NCBI GenBank assembly: GCA_023256015.1
Contig: JAGDWK010000078.1
Location: 1-44,169, forward strand
Length of the DNA: 44,169 bases
Source: Thermogladius sp.
GTDB lineage: Archaea > Thermoproteota > Thermoprotei_A > Sulfolobales > Desulfurococcaceae
Reading direction: 5' to 3'
A program made the translations under genes and the position numbers. How positions within the stretch are numbered: the first letter of the stretch is position 1; each line of letters opens with the position of its first letter. The notes beneath the pieces are model-generated. The model worked only from the letters and a program-made list of their open reading frames with translations, ran no database searches and was not told where the DNA came from. This document shows, piece by piece, positions 23,318-30,503 of this stretch.

Positions 23318-24601
23318 GTGATAGAGACGATACTAATAGACAACGCACGTGTCCTTGACGTGAAAAAGGGTCGCATCGTCGAGAACGCTAGGTTGCTAGT
23401 CGAGGGCAAGTACATAGTCGACGTGGGCACTAGCGGTGAAGTGGACGCCTCCAGGGCGGACAGGGTCATAGACGCCGGCGGGAAGGTCGTCATGCCGGGG
23501 CTCATAGACGCCCACATGCACCTATCAGGCCTAAGGACAGGTGACGTGGTGAAAGAGCCCCTCTTGACGAGCTACGAAACACTCGTGGCTAGGGCTGTCA
23601 GGGACTTAGAGGCGCTAGCCGAAGCTGGGTTTACGACCGTTGTCGACGCCGGCGGATTGATCGCCCTTGGCCTGAAGCAGGCCGTAGAGGAGGGGACTGT
23701 TGTAGGGCCCAGGATAGTGGCGGCCGGCGCACCACTCTCGCAGACCTTCGGCCACGGAGACACACACTACCTCCCACTAGAGATGAGCGACGTAAGGTCG
23801 CCCTACAGGATAAGACCGTTCGCCTCGCTCATTTGCGACGGCGTAGACGAGTGCAGAAAGGCCGCGAGGTACGCGCTTAGGATGGGCTCAGACTTCATAA
23901 AGATCTTCACAACGGGTGGCGTGATGTCGCAGAGGGACAGGCCCGAGTACACGCAGTTCACCCTGGAGGAGATAAAGGCGATCGTCGAGGAGGCGAAGGC
24001 TGCTGGGAGGTTCGTCCACGCTCACGCGGAGGGGGACAAGGGGATAGTCAACGCGCTACTCGGTGGTGTGAAGGTCATCGCCCACGCAGACATGATCGAC
24101 GAGACGGGGATCCAGCTCGCGCTGGAAAAGGACGCCGTAGTGGTGCCGACGCTCGCCGTCTCGGAGCACATCCTCACGTACGGCAGGGAGTTGGGTCTCC
24201 CCGATTGGGCGCTTGAAAAAGAGAGCTTTCTCTTCAAGTACCATGTCGAAAGGGCTAGGGCAGCGTGGAGGGCCGGCGTCAAGCTCGCTACGGGCACGGA
24301 CTTCTGGGGCGGCGTGAGGGCGTTCAGGCACGGCGACAACGCGCTCGAGCTCGTTCTGTTCGTGGAGAAGATCGGGATGCCCCCAATAGAGGCCTTAAGG
24401 GCCGCCACGATCAACGCTGCCGAGGCAGCTGGTCTACGAGACCAGACAGGCAGCCTCGAGAAAGGGAAGCTAGCAGACCTGATAATAGTCGACGGCAACC
24501 CCCTCGACGACCCCAGGGTACTGCTGGACAAAAACAGGATCCTGTTAGCCATGAAGGCCGGGTCGATCCTGAAGGACAGGATCACGGGTCCCAAACCCTA
24601 G
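23318..24601 (+). CDS. metal-dependent amidohydrolase (imidazolonepropionase/prolidase-like, COG1228)
   Basis: A 427-residue TIM-barrel amidohydrolase. The metal-binding HMHLSG follows VVMPGLIDA, the bridging lysine is likely in SDFIKIFTTGGVMS, and the later metal ligands are in RFVHAHAEG and VIAHADMID; the catalytic Asp is in LATGTDFWGG. The C-terminal AAEAAGLRDQTGSLEKGKLADLIIVDGNP is the standard amidohydrolase closing motif. Relatives hydrolyse dipeptides such as Xaa-Pro or Xaa-Arg, or imidazolones; the substrate here is not predictable. The start is GTG 23318, close behind its TATA box. Confidence 0.92.
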   Translation: MIETILIDNARVLDVKKGRIVENARLLVEGKYIVDVGTSGEVDASRADRVIDAGGKVVMPGLIDAHMHLSGLRTGDVVKEPLLTSYETLVARAVRDLEALAEAGFTTVVDAGGLIALGLKQAVEEGTVVGPRIVAAGAPLSQTFGHGDTHYLPLEMSDVRSPYRIRPFASLICDGVDECRKAARYALRMGSDFIKIFTTGGVMSQRDRPEYTQFTLEEIKAIVEEAKAAGRFVHAHAEGDKGIVNALLGGVKVIAHADMIDETGIQLALEKDAVVVPTLAVSEHILTYGRELGLPDWALEKESFLFKYHVERARAAWRAGVKLATGTDFWGGVRAFRHGDNALELVLFVEKIGMPPIEALRAATINAAEAAGLRDQTGSLEKGKLADLIIVDGNPLDDPRVLLDKNRILLAMKAGSILKDRITGPKP

Positions 24602-24619
24602 GCCCTGAGCCAACGCGTT

Positions 24620-24994
24620 TTAGGCCAGTCTTACTTCCACACCCTCGCCGAGCAGTAGGCTTGTGGCCAGAGCAGATAGCCCAGAACCTACGAGGAACCC
24701 GCCTCCAGCAGGGATAGACGCTACTGTGACAAACATCAGTACTGGCGATAGGGAGACGAGCCTTTCCTCGCGTATCTTTAACGCTAGCATCCCTACGGTC
24801 AAAGACAGCAGCGACAACAGGAGGTTGAAGCCGGTGAACACGAGCCGGAGACCCTCGAAGTAGGATATCATTGGTTTCATGAACGCGAGTAAGTCTAGTA
24901 CGTAGGATAGGCCGACGTATAACGAAGCGGCCTCGGCACCGTAGAATATCCCGGAAACGATCGTCAGGGCCGATACCAGTACTCTATTGACCAA
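24620..24994 (-). CDS. small four-helix membrane protein of unknown function
   Basis: A 124-residue hydrophobic protein with four predicted membrane helices: VLVSALTIVSGIFYGAEAASLYVG, GLRLVFTGFNLLLSLLSLTVGMLAL, LVSLSPVLMFVTVASIPAGGGFL and a last one around GSGLSALATSLLLG. Charged residues IREERL lie in the loop between helices 2 and 3. No family is recognised. TTG 24994 is the start. It is convergent with the amidohydrolase gene, 18 bases apart, and lies 33 bases downstream of the ACT-domain gene on the same strand, so it may be the last gene of that operon. Confidence 0.6.
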   Translation of the reverse strand: MVNRVLVSALTIVSGIFYGAEAASLYVGLSYVLDLLAFMKPMISYFEGLRLVFTGFNLLLSLLSLTVGMLALKIREERLVSLSPVLMFVTVASIPAGGGFLVGSGLSALATSLLLGEGVEVRLA

Positions 24995-25027
24995 CCTACC
25001 ACCCCGGCACGGCTTCGCTATCGCCTC

Positions 25028-25672
25028 CTATCTAGATAGCTCCGAGAGTAGCTGAAAAGCCTTCCTACTGTCCTCCTCGCTCATGATCATTATCGTGTCC
25101 CTATGGCAGGACAACAACTGGAGGATGTTAATCCCGTGGAGAGAGAGGAGGGACGTGACAACTGATGTGAAGCCGGGGGTGTTAATGACCTCGTCTGGGC
25201 TCACCATTATCACGGCTGACACGTTGTTCGCCGTGTAGAGGACATGTGCTCCCAGTCTCTCTATAAAGTGCCCCGCGTGCTCCCTGTCGATCACGATCGT
25301 GATAGACGACACGCTCTGAATGACTGAGAGGAACCTCGCCCTACCCCTTATCTCAGAGACGAGCTTCAGGACTTCGGGGTAAGCCCCCAGGTCGACGCTC
25401 AAGACGGCCAGGTCTGTCTTGAGCTCGAGGCTGGACCCCTCGAGGATGCGGGCGACTAGCCTCTCGTCAAAGCCCTTGAGCTCCCCAAGCCTATTGGAGA
25501 GCCTCCTCAGCTGCTTGACGCATTCACCAGTGCTCTCGAACTCTAGACCCTGCTCCGCTAGCACCTTACAGAGCTTCCTCGCCGAGAAGAACCCCTTGAT
25601 CAAGCCGTAGGCTACGAAGGGGTTTAAGAGAACCTCCCTCTCTACCCCCCGGGGTTTGCCCTCCTCGCTCAA
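25028..25672 (-). CDS. ACT-domain regulatory protein
   Basis: A 214-residue protein with an N-terminal helical part (about residues 1-85). Two ACT-like alpha/beta modules follow: LKTDLAVLSVDLGAYPEVLKLVSEIRGRARFLSVIQSVSSITIVIDREHAGHFIERLG, then SAVIMVSPDEVINTPGFTSVVTSLLSLHGINILQLLSCHRDTIMIMSEEDSRKAFQLL. The second copy closely resembles the amino-acid-sensing ACT pairs of aspartokinases, but there is no kinase domain. It probably binds an amino acid. The start is TTG 25672, 12 bases after the stop of the flavin reductase-like gene upstream, suggesting co-transcription. Confidence 0.72.
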   Translation of the reverse strand: MSEEGKPRGVEREVLLNPFVAYGLIKGFFSARKLCKVLAEQGLEFESTGECVKQLRRLSNRLGELKGFDERLVARILEGSSLELKTDLAVLSVDLGAYPEVLKLVSEIRGRARFLSVIQSVSSITIVIDREHAGHFIERLGAHVLYTANNVSAVIMVSPDEVINTPGFTSVVTSLLSLHGINILQLLSCHRDTIMIMSEEDSRKAFQLLSELSR

Positions 25673-25684
25673 CTCGTCCTTCCC

Positions 25685-26209
25685 CTAGACTGACGTGACG
25701 ACCGTCTCGTTCGAGAGGAACATGTTACCCGACAAGTGTAGGATGACCTTGAGGTCGGGGCGGGGTGTGAAGTCGTCGTACGCCCGAGGGCTGTGGTGAG
25801 TGTAGACGACCTCCCCGATGAATAGCTCGTGGTCGCCGTAGAGCTTAGACTCCAGCACCCTGCACTCAAGGTTTGCTACCGCCTCGCGGATCACCGGGGC
25901 CTTCACGCGCCTCCCCCTCTCGAAGGTCAGCCTCAACTCGCGGAGCTTGGCGGGACCACTTAGGCTTCCAGCGAGCCATACCTCTCCCAGCAAGTCCCAG
26001 CCCGGAACCGCGACTACGAACTCCCCGTGCTTTTTCACCAGCCTGTAGGTGTACCTTTCCGGGGCGATCGACACTGCTACGTAGAACGGCTGGGACGACA
26101 CAACCGTTACCCAGTCGGCCGTCATGACGTTGTACTCCTCCGGGTAAGACCCCGAAGCAACGAGGTAGGTTCGGAGCGGGTAGAGCAGCCTGTACGGCCT
26201 AGCAGGCAT
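25685..26209 (-). CDS. flavin reductase-like FMN-binding protein
   Basis: A 174-residue split-barrel flavoprotein of the flavin reductase/flavoredoxin family. Typical parts are PEEYNVMTADWVTVVSSQPFYVAVSIAPERYTYRLVKKHGEFVVAVPG (FMN-binding loops), KLYGDHELFIGEVV (the common GDH motif) and a closing strand VILHLSGNMFLSNETVV. It would reduce flavin with NAD(P)H or carry electrons to another enzyme. A TATA box GGCTTAAATAGC (about 26245-26256, minus strand) overlaps the end of the cyclo-ligase gene, so it has its own promoter although the genes run in the same direction. Confidence 0.86.
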   Translation of the reverse strand: MPARPYRLLYPLRTYLVASGSYPEEYNVMTADWVTVVSSQPFYVAVSIAPERYTYRLVKKHGEFVVAVPGWDLLGEVWLAGSLSGPAKLRELRLTFERGRRVKAPVIREAVANLECRVLESKLYGDHELFIGEVVYTHHSPRAYDDFTPRPDLKVILHLSGNMFLSNETVVTSV

Positions 26210-26246
26210 TCCAGACCACGCCAGGGACTATCGGCAGAGTAGCTAT

Positions 26247-26993
26247 TTAAGCCTGCACACACAGCTCTCTAAGTATTGGTATCTCTAGGATTTTCCCCCT
26301 CGGTATCAGTCCGCAGTCGACTCTCGTGGGCCTCTGTCTCGGCCCGCCGACCCTTATGAGCCGTGTAGGTGTCGATATGAGGTCGACTGTGAGGTCCCAG
26401 GGCATTAAGGGGATTGGGCTCTCGACTACTTGGAGGTCGTGAACAGTCGTCGCAACTATGGTGCCCTCGTCGACCAGCTTGAAGTGGGCGAGTATAGCGT
26501 ACTCCAGCTCGCTGTACCCTTCCCCCTTACCTAGCCGGCCGCCACCGTGGTCCACGACGACCGAGCCTGCTACAAAGGCGTCGATCCTAGGCATGTCTCT
26601 CGGGTCGGCGGCCCTCCCGTACTTGAAAAGGCCGCTGATCGTGGAGGCCTCGCGGGCTCTCCCCCTGGGCGTCGAGGATGGGTCGAGGAGGACGAAACCC
26701 CTTGATATCCTAGGGGTCGACACGTAGACCTTAACGCCCTCCTCGAGCAGCATCCTCCTCACAGGTGCTTGAGGGGCGTCGGGGTTCACAAAGACCGCGC
26801 TAACCCCCGCATCGAGCAGTACTCGCACAAGCCTCGACGCCGCCTGCTCTGCGCCGACGAAGTTCGGTATCCTGCCGTAGACAGGCCTGGGGAAAGCGGC
26901 TACACCAGCCTCTTCCAGCGCGCTCCAGACCCGCCTCCTCAACGCGGACCTGTATGCCAGCGCCTCCTCCGAGCTCTTGAAGGTGTTACGCAA
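26247..26993 (-). CDS. 5-formyltetrahydrofolate cyclo-ligase-like protein
   Basis: A 248-residue protein with the cyclo-ligase fold: RSALRRRVWSALEEAGVAAFPRPVYGRIPNFVGAEQAASRL, KVYVSTPRISRGFVLLDP, VVDHGGGRLGKGEGYSELEYAILAHFKLV and the C-terminal ATTVHDLQVVESPIPLMPWDLTVDLISTPTRLI. The GGGRLGKGEGYSELEYA motif is the ATP/folate site of MTHFS proteins. The true enzyme converts 5-formyl-THF to methenyl-THF. Archaeal homologues, like eukaryotic MTHFSD, may act on other folate-like or pterin substrates. The start is TTG 26993; a TATA-like GCTTTTAGG lies at about 27012. Confidence 0.86.
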   Translation of the reverse strand: MRNTFKSSEEALAYRSALRRRVWSALEEAGVAAFPRPVYGRIPNFVGAEQAASRLVRVLLDAGVSAVFVNPDAPQAPVRRMLLEEGVKVYVSTPRISRGFVLLDPSSTPRGRAREASTISGLFKYGRAADPRDMPRIDAFVAGSVVVDHGGGRLGKGEGYSELEYAILAHFKLVDEGTIVATTVHDLQVVESPIPLMPWDLTVDLISTPTRLIRVGGPRQRPTRVDCGLIPRGKILEIPILRELCVQA

Positions 26994-27043
26994 TACGCAT
27001 CTTCCTAAAAGCTTTCTATCAAAACTCAGGGTTGAAAAAGGCG

Positions 27044-28009
27044 CTACGGCTTGTCCACCACGACAAGTCTCCCGTCGGCGTCTACGTAGGCGACCAGGAT
27101 TGCCTCAGTGTTGTACTTGACCACGAACCTACCCTCCCTGTCGACCGCTATAAACCCCATGTTCCCGGCTCCGTGCCTGCTTGTCGCCTCTCTTATTACT
27201 ACCTCGGCCGCCTCGTTCAAGCCGAGCCCGCCCCCCACAAGCTCTTCCAGCCTGCGGCAGGGCATCTCTCTTATGATCACCTCCCCGTACCCGGTGGCAC
27301 TGCACGCGGTGTACTTTCCGCTGTAGAAGCCAGCTCCAGGAATGGGGGAGTCCCCTACCCTCCCGGGGAGTTTCAGGGAAACGCCGCCGGTGCTGGTGGC
27401 CGCGGCTAGGACGCCCCTGCCGTCCACCGCGACTGCCCCTACAGTGTCCCCGAGAAGCAAAGACTCCGACAGCGACTTTTTCAGATTCTTCAAGGCGTCG
27501 AGCAGGGCGTAGATCTTGAGGTAGTAGGCGTCCCCGACCGACTTTCCGAGGAGCCTCGCCAGCGACTCCCTGTACCTCTCGAATACGTGTGGAGGGGGAG
27601 GCGGCAGCGGCTCAAGCCCGAGGAGGAGGCCCAGCTCGTCGGCCCGCTCACCTGCCAGCAGAACGTGAGGGGTGTTCTCGGCTATAAACCTGGCGAGGAG
27701 TATCGGGTTCTTGACGCGCCTGACGGCGGCCACAGCGCCCACGAGGCCCGTGCTGGTCATCAACCCGGCGTCTAGACTTCGCTCGCCCAGCAAGTCGAGG
27801 ACGCTGCCTACCCCCGCGTTCAAGTACCCCGAGTCCTCCATGCACTTGACGGCCTCGACTACGGACGCCAGCGCGTCATCGGTACTCTCTAAGACCTCCC
27901 GCCCCAGTTTCGCGCAACGGCCAATCGCCTCCACCGCCTTCGACTTCACTTTACTCTCGCGCCACGTGCCCGCCCCACCGTGGAGGATCACGAAGCCCAA
28001 AGTAACCAC
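27044..28009 (-). CDS. isoaspartyl peptidase/plant-type L-asparaginase
   Basis: A 321-residue N-terminal-nucleophile hydrolase precursor. The N-terminal FVILHGGAGTW is the family hallmark. Autocleavage should occur before the Thr in GDTVGAVAVDGRGVLAAATSTGG, which becomes the catalytic nucleophile of the beta subunit; GRVGDSPIPGAGFYS is the substrate-binding region. It cleaves beta-aspartyl peptides formed by protein damage, a relevant function at high temperature, and may hydrolyse asparagine. A proline-rich insertion (LEPLPPPPPHVFERY) lies in the alpha part. The start is GTG 28009; a GTTTTAACG TATA-like element lies about 35-40 bases upstream. Confidence 0.93.
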   Translation of the reverse strand: MVTLGFVILHGGAGTWRESKVKSKAVEAIGRCAKLGREVLESTDDALASVVEAVKCMEDSGYLNAGVGSVLDLLGERSLDAGLMTSTGLVGAVAAVRRVKNPILLARFIAENTPHVLLAGERADELGLLLGLEPLPPPPPHVFERYRESLARLLGKSVGDAYYLKIYALLDALKNLKKSLSESLLLGDTVGAVAVDGRGVLAAATSTGGVSLKLPGRVGDSPIPGAGFYSGKYTACSATGYGEVIIREMPCRRLEELVGGGLGLNEAAEVVIREATSRHGAGNMGFIAVDREGRFVVKYNTEAILVAYVDADGRLVVVDKP

Positions 28010-28176
28010 CCCGAGCGTAGCTATCTTATTCGGGCCTGGGCGTTAAAACACTTTACGTCATCAAGAGATTGTTTCCGAAAATCCTCATACCTAGCACGGC
28101 TTGATTCAAAATATTTATAAAGGTCTTAATTTAAAGATCATCATAGAGAATTGAGTTTTCACAATGGGGTGTTAGG

Positions 28177-28554
28177 TTGTCAAGTGAAGAGTATTGCTCT
28201 ATTTACGACATAAGGTTTCTCATGAACAGGAAGATAACGATAAGGCCAACACTAATGAAGACCCTGAAGACCGTTCTCGACCTGAAGAAAGTGACAGCCG
28301 ACGTCGTCTCGCAGAGAACTAACAGGCCTAGGACCATCGAGTCCAAGTACCTGTCGGAGCTGAACAGGATGGGTATTGTGGCTAAGGTCAGGGAGGGGCG
28401 TAAAGTCGTCTACATCGAGGCGGTTACCGCGGTTAAAGAGGCTATAGCGAGGTATGGGCCGGACGTCAACGTAGAGCAACTAGCACACCAGATAAGCATG
28501 CCCGCTGACATAGTGAGGTTTATTGTCGAAAAAGTCAGAACAGGGAAGCTCTAG
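28177..28554 (+). CDS. winged-helix DNA-binding protein
   Basis: A 125-residue protein with a central winged helix: KTLKTVLDLKKVTADVVSQRTNRPRTIESKYLSELNRMGIVAKVREGRKVVYIEAV, recognition helix at RPRTIESKYLSELNRMG and wing at REGRKVVYI. A second helical unit follows (VNVEQLAHQISMPADIVRFIVEKV) that may be another HTH. It is probably a transcription regulator. The start is TTG 28177, preceded by an A/T-rich stretch with AAATATTTATAAAGG (about 28107-28121) as a TATA candidate. Its stop is immediately followed by the stop of the facing ribbon-helix-helix gene, leaving no intergenic base. Confidence 0.78.
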   Translation: MSSEEYCSIYDIRFLMNRKITIRPTLMKTLKTVLDLKKVTADVVSQRTNRPRTIESKYLSELNRMGIVAKVREGRKVVYIEAVTAVKEAIARYGPDVNVEQLAHQISMPADIVRFIVEKVRTGKL

Positions 28555-28863
28555 CTACAAGAGCCTTATTATGACCTGCCTCTCGCTCTTTTCTCTATCG
28601 CCTACAGAGTTGAAGAGTAGGACGAGCTTTATCTCCCTGAGCCTACCCCTCTCCCCGTTAACACCGTTCGCGAAAGCCTCTACAAGCCTACTCAGAACAG
28701 CTGTCCGCGAAGGGAGGCCGTTGGCCGTCAGGTACCTGTCAATAGCCGCTATCGCGCTCTCGTCTACTCTGAGCGAGATCACCTTCTTCCTCTGCTTTAT
28801 GTCCAGGGTTATAATGTTGTGATCGACAATGGACTTCTGCGGCTCGACAACAGTTATTGCCAT
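28555..28863 (-). CDS. ribbon-helix-helix DNA-binding protein
   Basis: A 102-residue protein with a ribbon-helix-helix core, VISLRVDESAIAAIDRYLTANGLPSRTAVLSRLVEAFANGV, containing the beta strand that inserts in the major groove and the two helices. The N-terminal MAITVVEPQKSIVDHNIITLDIKQRKK and the C-terminal strand (LREIKLVLLFNSV) are extra. RHH proteins of this size are often autoregulators, plasmid/virus regulators or antitoxins; no toxin gene is adjacent. The start is ATG 28863 with GAGGGGAC upstream, and a TATA-like CTTAATTACT at about 28905-28914. Confidence 0.78.
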   Translation of the reverse strand: MAITVVEPQKSIVDHNIITLDIKQRKKVISLRVDESAIAAIDRYLTANGLPSRTAVLSRLVEAFANGVNGERGRLREIKLVLLFNSVGDREKSERQVIIRLL

Positions 28864-29060
28864 CTTGTCCCCTCAGTAGTTGCAATCGCCAAGATGAGAC
28901 GCCATAGTAATTAAGAATTTAGTCTGGAGCCATAGAGGTGTCCAGGACATGGGCTTAAATAGAACAGATAGAGACTTTAAGTAAGATCGGGTTTTCCATT
29001 ACAAATTATTTTCACAGAAGCGTTTAAGAAGCCGTCCACAAATATTTATTGGTGAACCGG

Positions 29061-29121
29061 CCCTTGCCACACCCCCGCAGACACGGGGCGGGATGAGCAA
29101 GGGTGACTCCCCTGGGCACCC
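29061..29121 (+). ncRNA. candidate structured RNA or regulatory element with alternative stems
   Basis: Outer stem CCCTTGC (29061-29067) pairs perfectly with GCAAGGG (29097-29103) around an inner GC stem, CCCCG (29073-29077) with CGGGG (29084-29088) and a six-base loop. GGGTG (29101-29105) can instead pair with CACCC (29117-29121), which would break the outer stem. An A/T box (AAATATTTATT) lies about 20 bases upstream. No tRNA, C/D box, SRP or RNase P signature was seen. Confidence 0.3.
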
Positions 29122-29128
29122 TACCCTC

Positions 29129-29139
29129 CTTATATAGGT
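29129..29139 (+). promoter_or_regulatory. TATA box of the kinase-like gene
   Basis: CCTTATATAGG lies about 40 bases before TTG 29174, giving a transcription start near 29160. Its near-palindromic shape means it might also direct leftward transcription across the hairpin element. Confidence 0.55.
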
Positions 29140-29141
29140 TG

Positions 29142-29167
29142 CTACAGGAGTAGTCTACTACAGGAGT
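29142..29167 (+). repeat. 10-bp direct repeat CTACAGGAGT at the transcription start
   Basis: CTACAGGAGT occurs at 29142-29151 and again at 29158-29167, 16 bases apart. It lies between the TATA box and the TTG 29174. It may be a regulator site, or the second AGGAG may serve as ribosome binding site. Confidence 0.55.
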
Positions 29168-29173
29168 CACGGT

Positions 29174-29896
29174 TTGAGGAACATAGTCGACTCTATACGG
29201 GAGGTTCACCTCCAGGTCAAGGTCGTCGAACTCGGCGACTTAAAAGTCGTGGTGAAAGAGTACGGGCGGGAGCCTGGGATCCTGAAGTGGGCTTTCATAA
29301 AGGCATCGACAATCCCCCTCCAGGTATACCCCTTCGAGGTAAAGCCCCTGAACAGGCTGGAGCGGGAGGTGAAGGCGTTTAAGGAGCTGAGGGGCTTCTC
29401 GACACCCAGGGTGATCCTTGTCGACTACAGGGACGCCCTGATCGCCAGGGAGTTCGTCGAGGGGACAAACGACGTAGAGGTAGTGAGGAGACAGCTTGAC
29501 AGGCTCGGGGAGGTGTTCAGCGAGACGCACAACTACGGCTACTCGCTAGGCGACACGAAGCTGGACAACCTCGTCTACAGCGAGGGAGGGGACAAGTGGT
29601 ACGTCATTGACTGCGAGCAAGCGGTCAGCCCAGCGAGACCCCAAGCGATGATATGGGACTTACTGGTGTTCCTTACCTCGTACCTATTCGCGACGCTGGA
29701 AAGGAACGTCTTCGCCCTGGCCGGCTTCAGGGAACAGATGTCGGTGTTCCTCCGCTCCTATTTAGAGAGGTCGGACAACCGCGTAGAGATAGCAAGCTCC
29801 GCCGGGACCTACCTCGTCAAGCTCGTGTCCTCACTAATGCTCCCCTACCCCTTGAGCAGGGCCTTCATAGACGCCTTGAGGTCTAGCAGTACCTGA
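29174..29896 (+). CDS. atypical protein-kinase-like/phosphotransferase protein
   Basis: A 240-residue protein with a reduced kinase fold. KVVVKEYG near residue 28 is the probable ATP-lysine strand, ERVVKAF-type helix ERE at residue 63-65 supplies the Glu, and YSLGDTKLDNLV (Asp127, Asn132) matches the HGDxxxxN catalytic loop with His replaced by Leu. YVIDCEQA (Asp146) takes the place of DFG. This layout is that of lipopolysaccharide kinases, Bud32/RIO-like and aminoglycoside-type phosphotransferases. The target (protein, sugar or lipid) is unknown. The start TTG 29174 lies close to the inferred transcription start. Its 3' end overlaps the convergent phosphodiesterase gene by 14 bases. Confidence 0.75.
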   Translation: MRNIVDSIREVHLQVKVVELGDLKVVVKEYGREPGILKWAFIKASTIPLQVYPFEVKPLNRLEREVKAFKELRGFSTPRVILVDYRDALIAREFVEGTNDVEVVRRQLDRLGEVFSETHNYGYSLGDTKLDNLVYSEGGDKWYVIDCEQAVSPARPQAMIWDLLVFLTSYLFATLERNVFALAGFREQMSVFLRSYLERSDNRVEIASSAGTYLVKLVSSLMLPYPLSRAFIDALRSSST

Positions 29897-30455
29897 AAAC
29901 CCCACTTTCGTAGGAGAAGCACTTCGAAGTCTCGCGGACATCCCCCTCTTTCAGCTCGTAGAGCCTGACGCGGATAACCCGGCCCAGGACTTCGACGTCA
30001 GCCATGCTGGGGATCATGGAGGCGTCCCCTCCTCCCCAAACGCCCGTAAGAGAGCCGGGGTTTATGTGGAGGTACCTGCCGGTGGTGTCGACCTCCACGA
30101 AAGGCGAGTGGGTGTGACCGGAGAAGAGCACCGATACCCCCAGCCGCACCGCTATCTCAGTCAACTGCCTGATATCGCCTCTCGGGTACACCCGGTCGCC
30201 GTGGTGTACGCCCATTTTAAACGAGCCGGCTTCGAAGACGGCCGTCTTGGGGAGGGGTAGGTAGTCCATGTTGCCTCTTACGACGTAGACGCTTCCCGAT
30301 AGCCTCTTGACCCAGTCGAGAACCTCCCTGCCCGTCAAGTCGCCGGTGAAGACTACTGTGTCCCAAGACCCCCGGTTTATGAGGTCGAGCAGCAAGGGAG
30401 GGACTCGGGCTGCCCTATCGGGTATATGGGTGTCGCCTATGGCTAGGATCCTCAA
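29883..30455 (-). CDS. YfcE/MJ0936-type metallophosphoesterase
   Basis: A 190-residue cytoplasmic calcineurin-like phosphoesterase. All metal motifs are present: GDTHIPDRA, VVFTGDLTG, VVRGNMDYL, GVHHGDRV and FSGHTHSPF, followed by INPGSLT. MJ0936-like enzymes hydrolyse phosphodiesters such as cyclic nucleotides or model substrates; the physiological target is usually unknown. It has no signal peptide, unlike the two phosphoesterases at 36944 and 41292. The start is TTG 30455; the next gene upstream ends in the terminator at 30459-30499. Confidence 0.92.
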   Translation of the reverse strand: MRILAIGDTHIPDRAARVPPLLLDLINRGSWDTVVFTGDLTGREVLDWVKRLSGSVYVVRGNMDYLPLPKTAVFEAGSFKMGVHHGDRVYPRGDIRQLTEIAVRLGVSVLFSGHTHSPFVEVDTTGRYLHINPGSLTGVWGGGDASMIPSMADVEVLGRVIRVRLYELKEGDVRETSKCFSYESGVFRYC

Positions 30456-30458
30456 AGT

Positions 30459-30499
30459 AAAAAAGCCTCCCCTGCGTTTCGGCCGCTGCGGGCCGGCCG
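30459..30499 (-). terminator. hairpin plus T-run after the importer ATPase gene
   Basis: On the minus strand a 6-bp stem (CGGCCG at 30494-30499 pairing with 30480-30485) with an eight-base loop lies just after the ATPase stop. It is followed by a T6 run at 30461-30466. The T-run ends just before the phosphodiesterase start. Confidence 0.5.
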
Positions 30500-30503
30500 T
30501 CTG

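Larger units (their letters stand above)
28864..29173. other. 310-bp intergenic region with several promoter-like and structured elements
   Basis: This stretch holds no convincing coding sequence; a 61-codon minus-strand frame (29024-29209) runs over the promoter and hairpins and is rejected. It contains several TATA-like elements (GGCTTAAATAG near 28951, CGTTTAAGAAG near 29021, AAATATTTATT near 29040), the nested hairpin at 29061-29121, a TATA box at 29129-29139 and a 10-bp direct repeat before the kinase-like gene. The number of promoter-like sites is more than one downstream gene needs. Confidence 0.5.

Noticed and set aside
29061-29121. tRNA, C/D-box sRNA, SRP RNA or RNase P RNA.
   Set aside because: No T-loop, acceptor/CCA pattern, RUGAUGA...CUGA box pair or conserved SRP/RNase P core could be found, so only a generic structured element is claimed.
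29024-29209. A 61-residue minus-strand protein with a CxxxCGKG-like segment.
   Set aside because: It runs across the kinase-like gene's start, its promoter, the repeat and the hairpins. Its codons show no coding bias.
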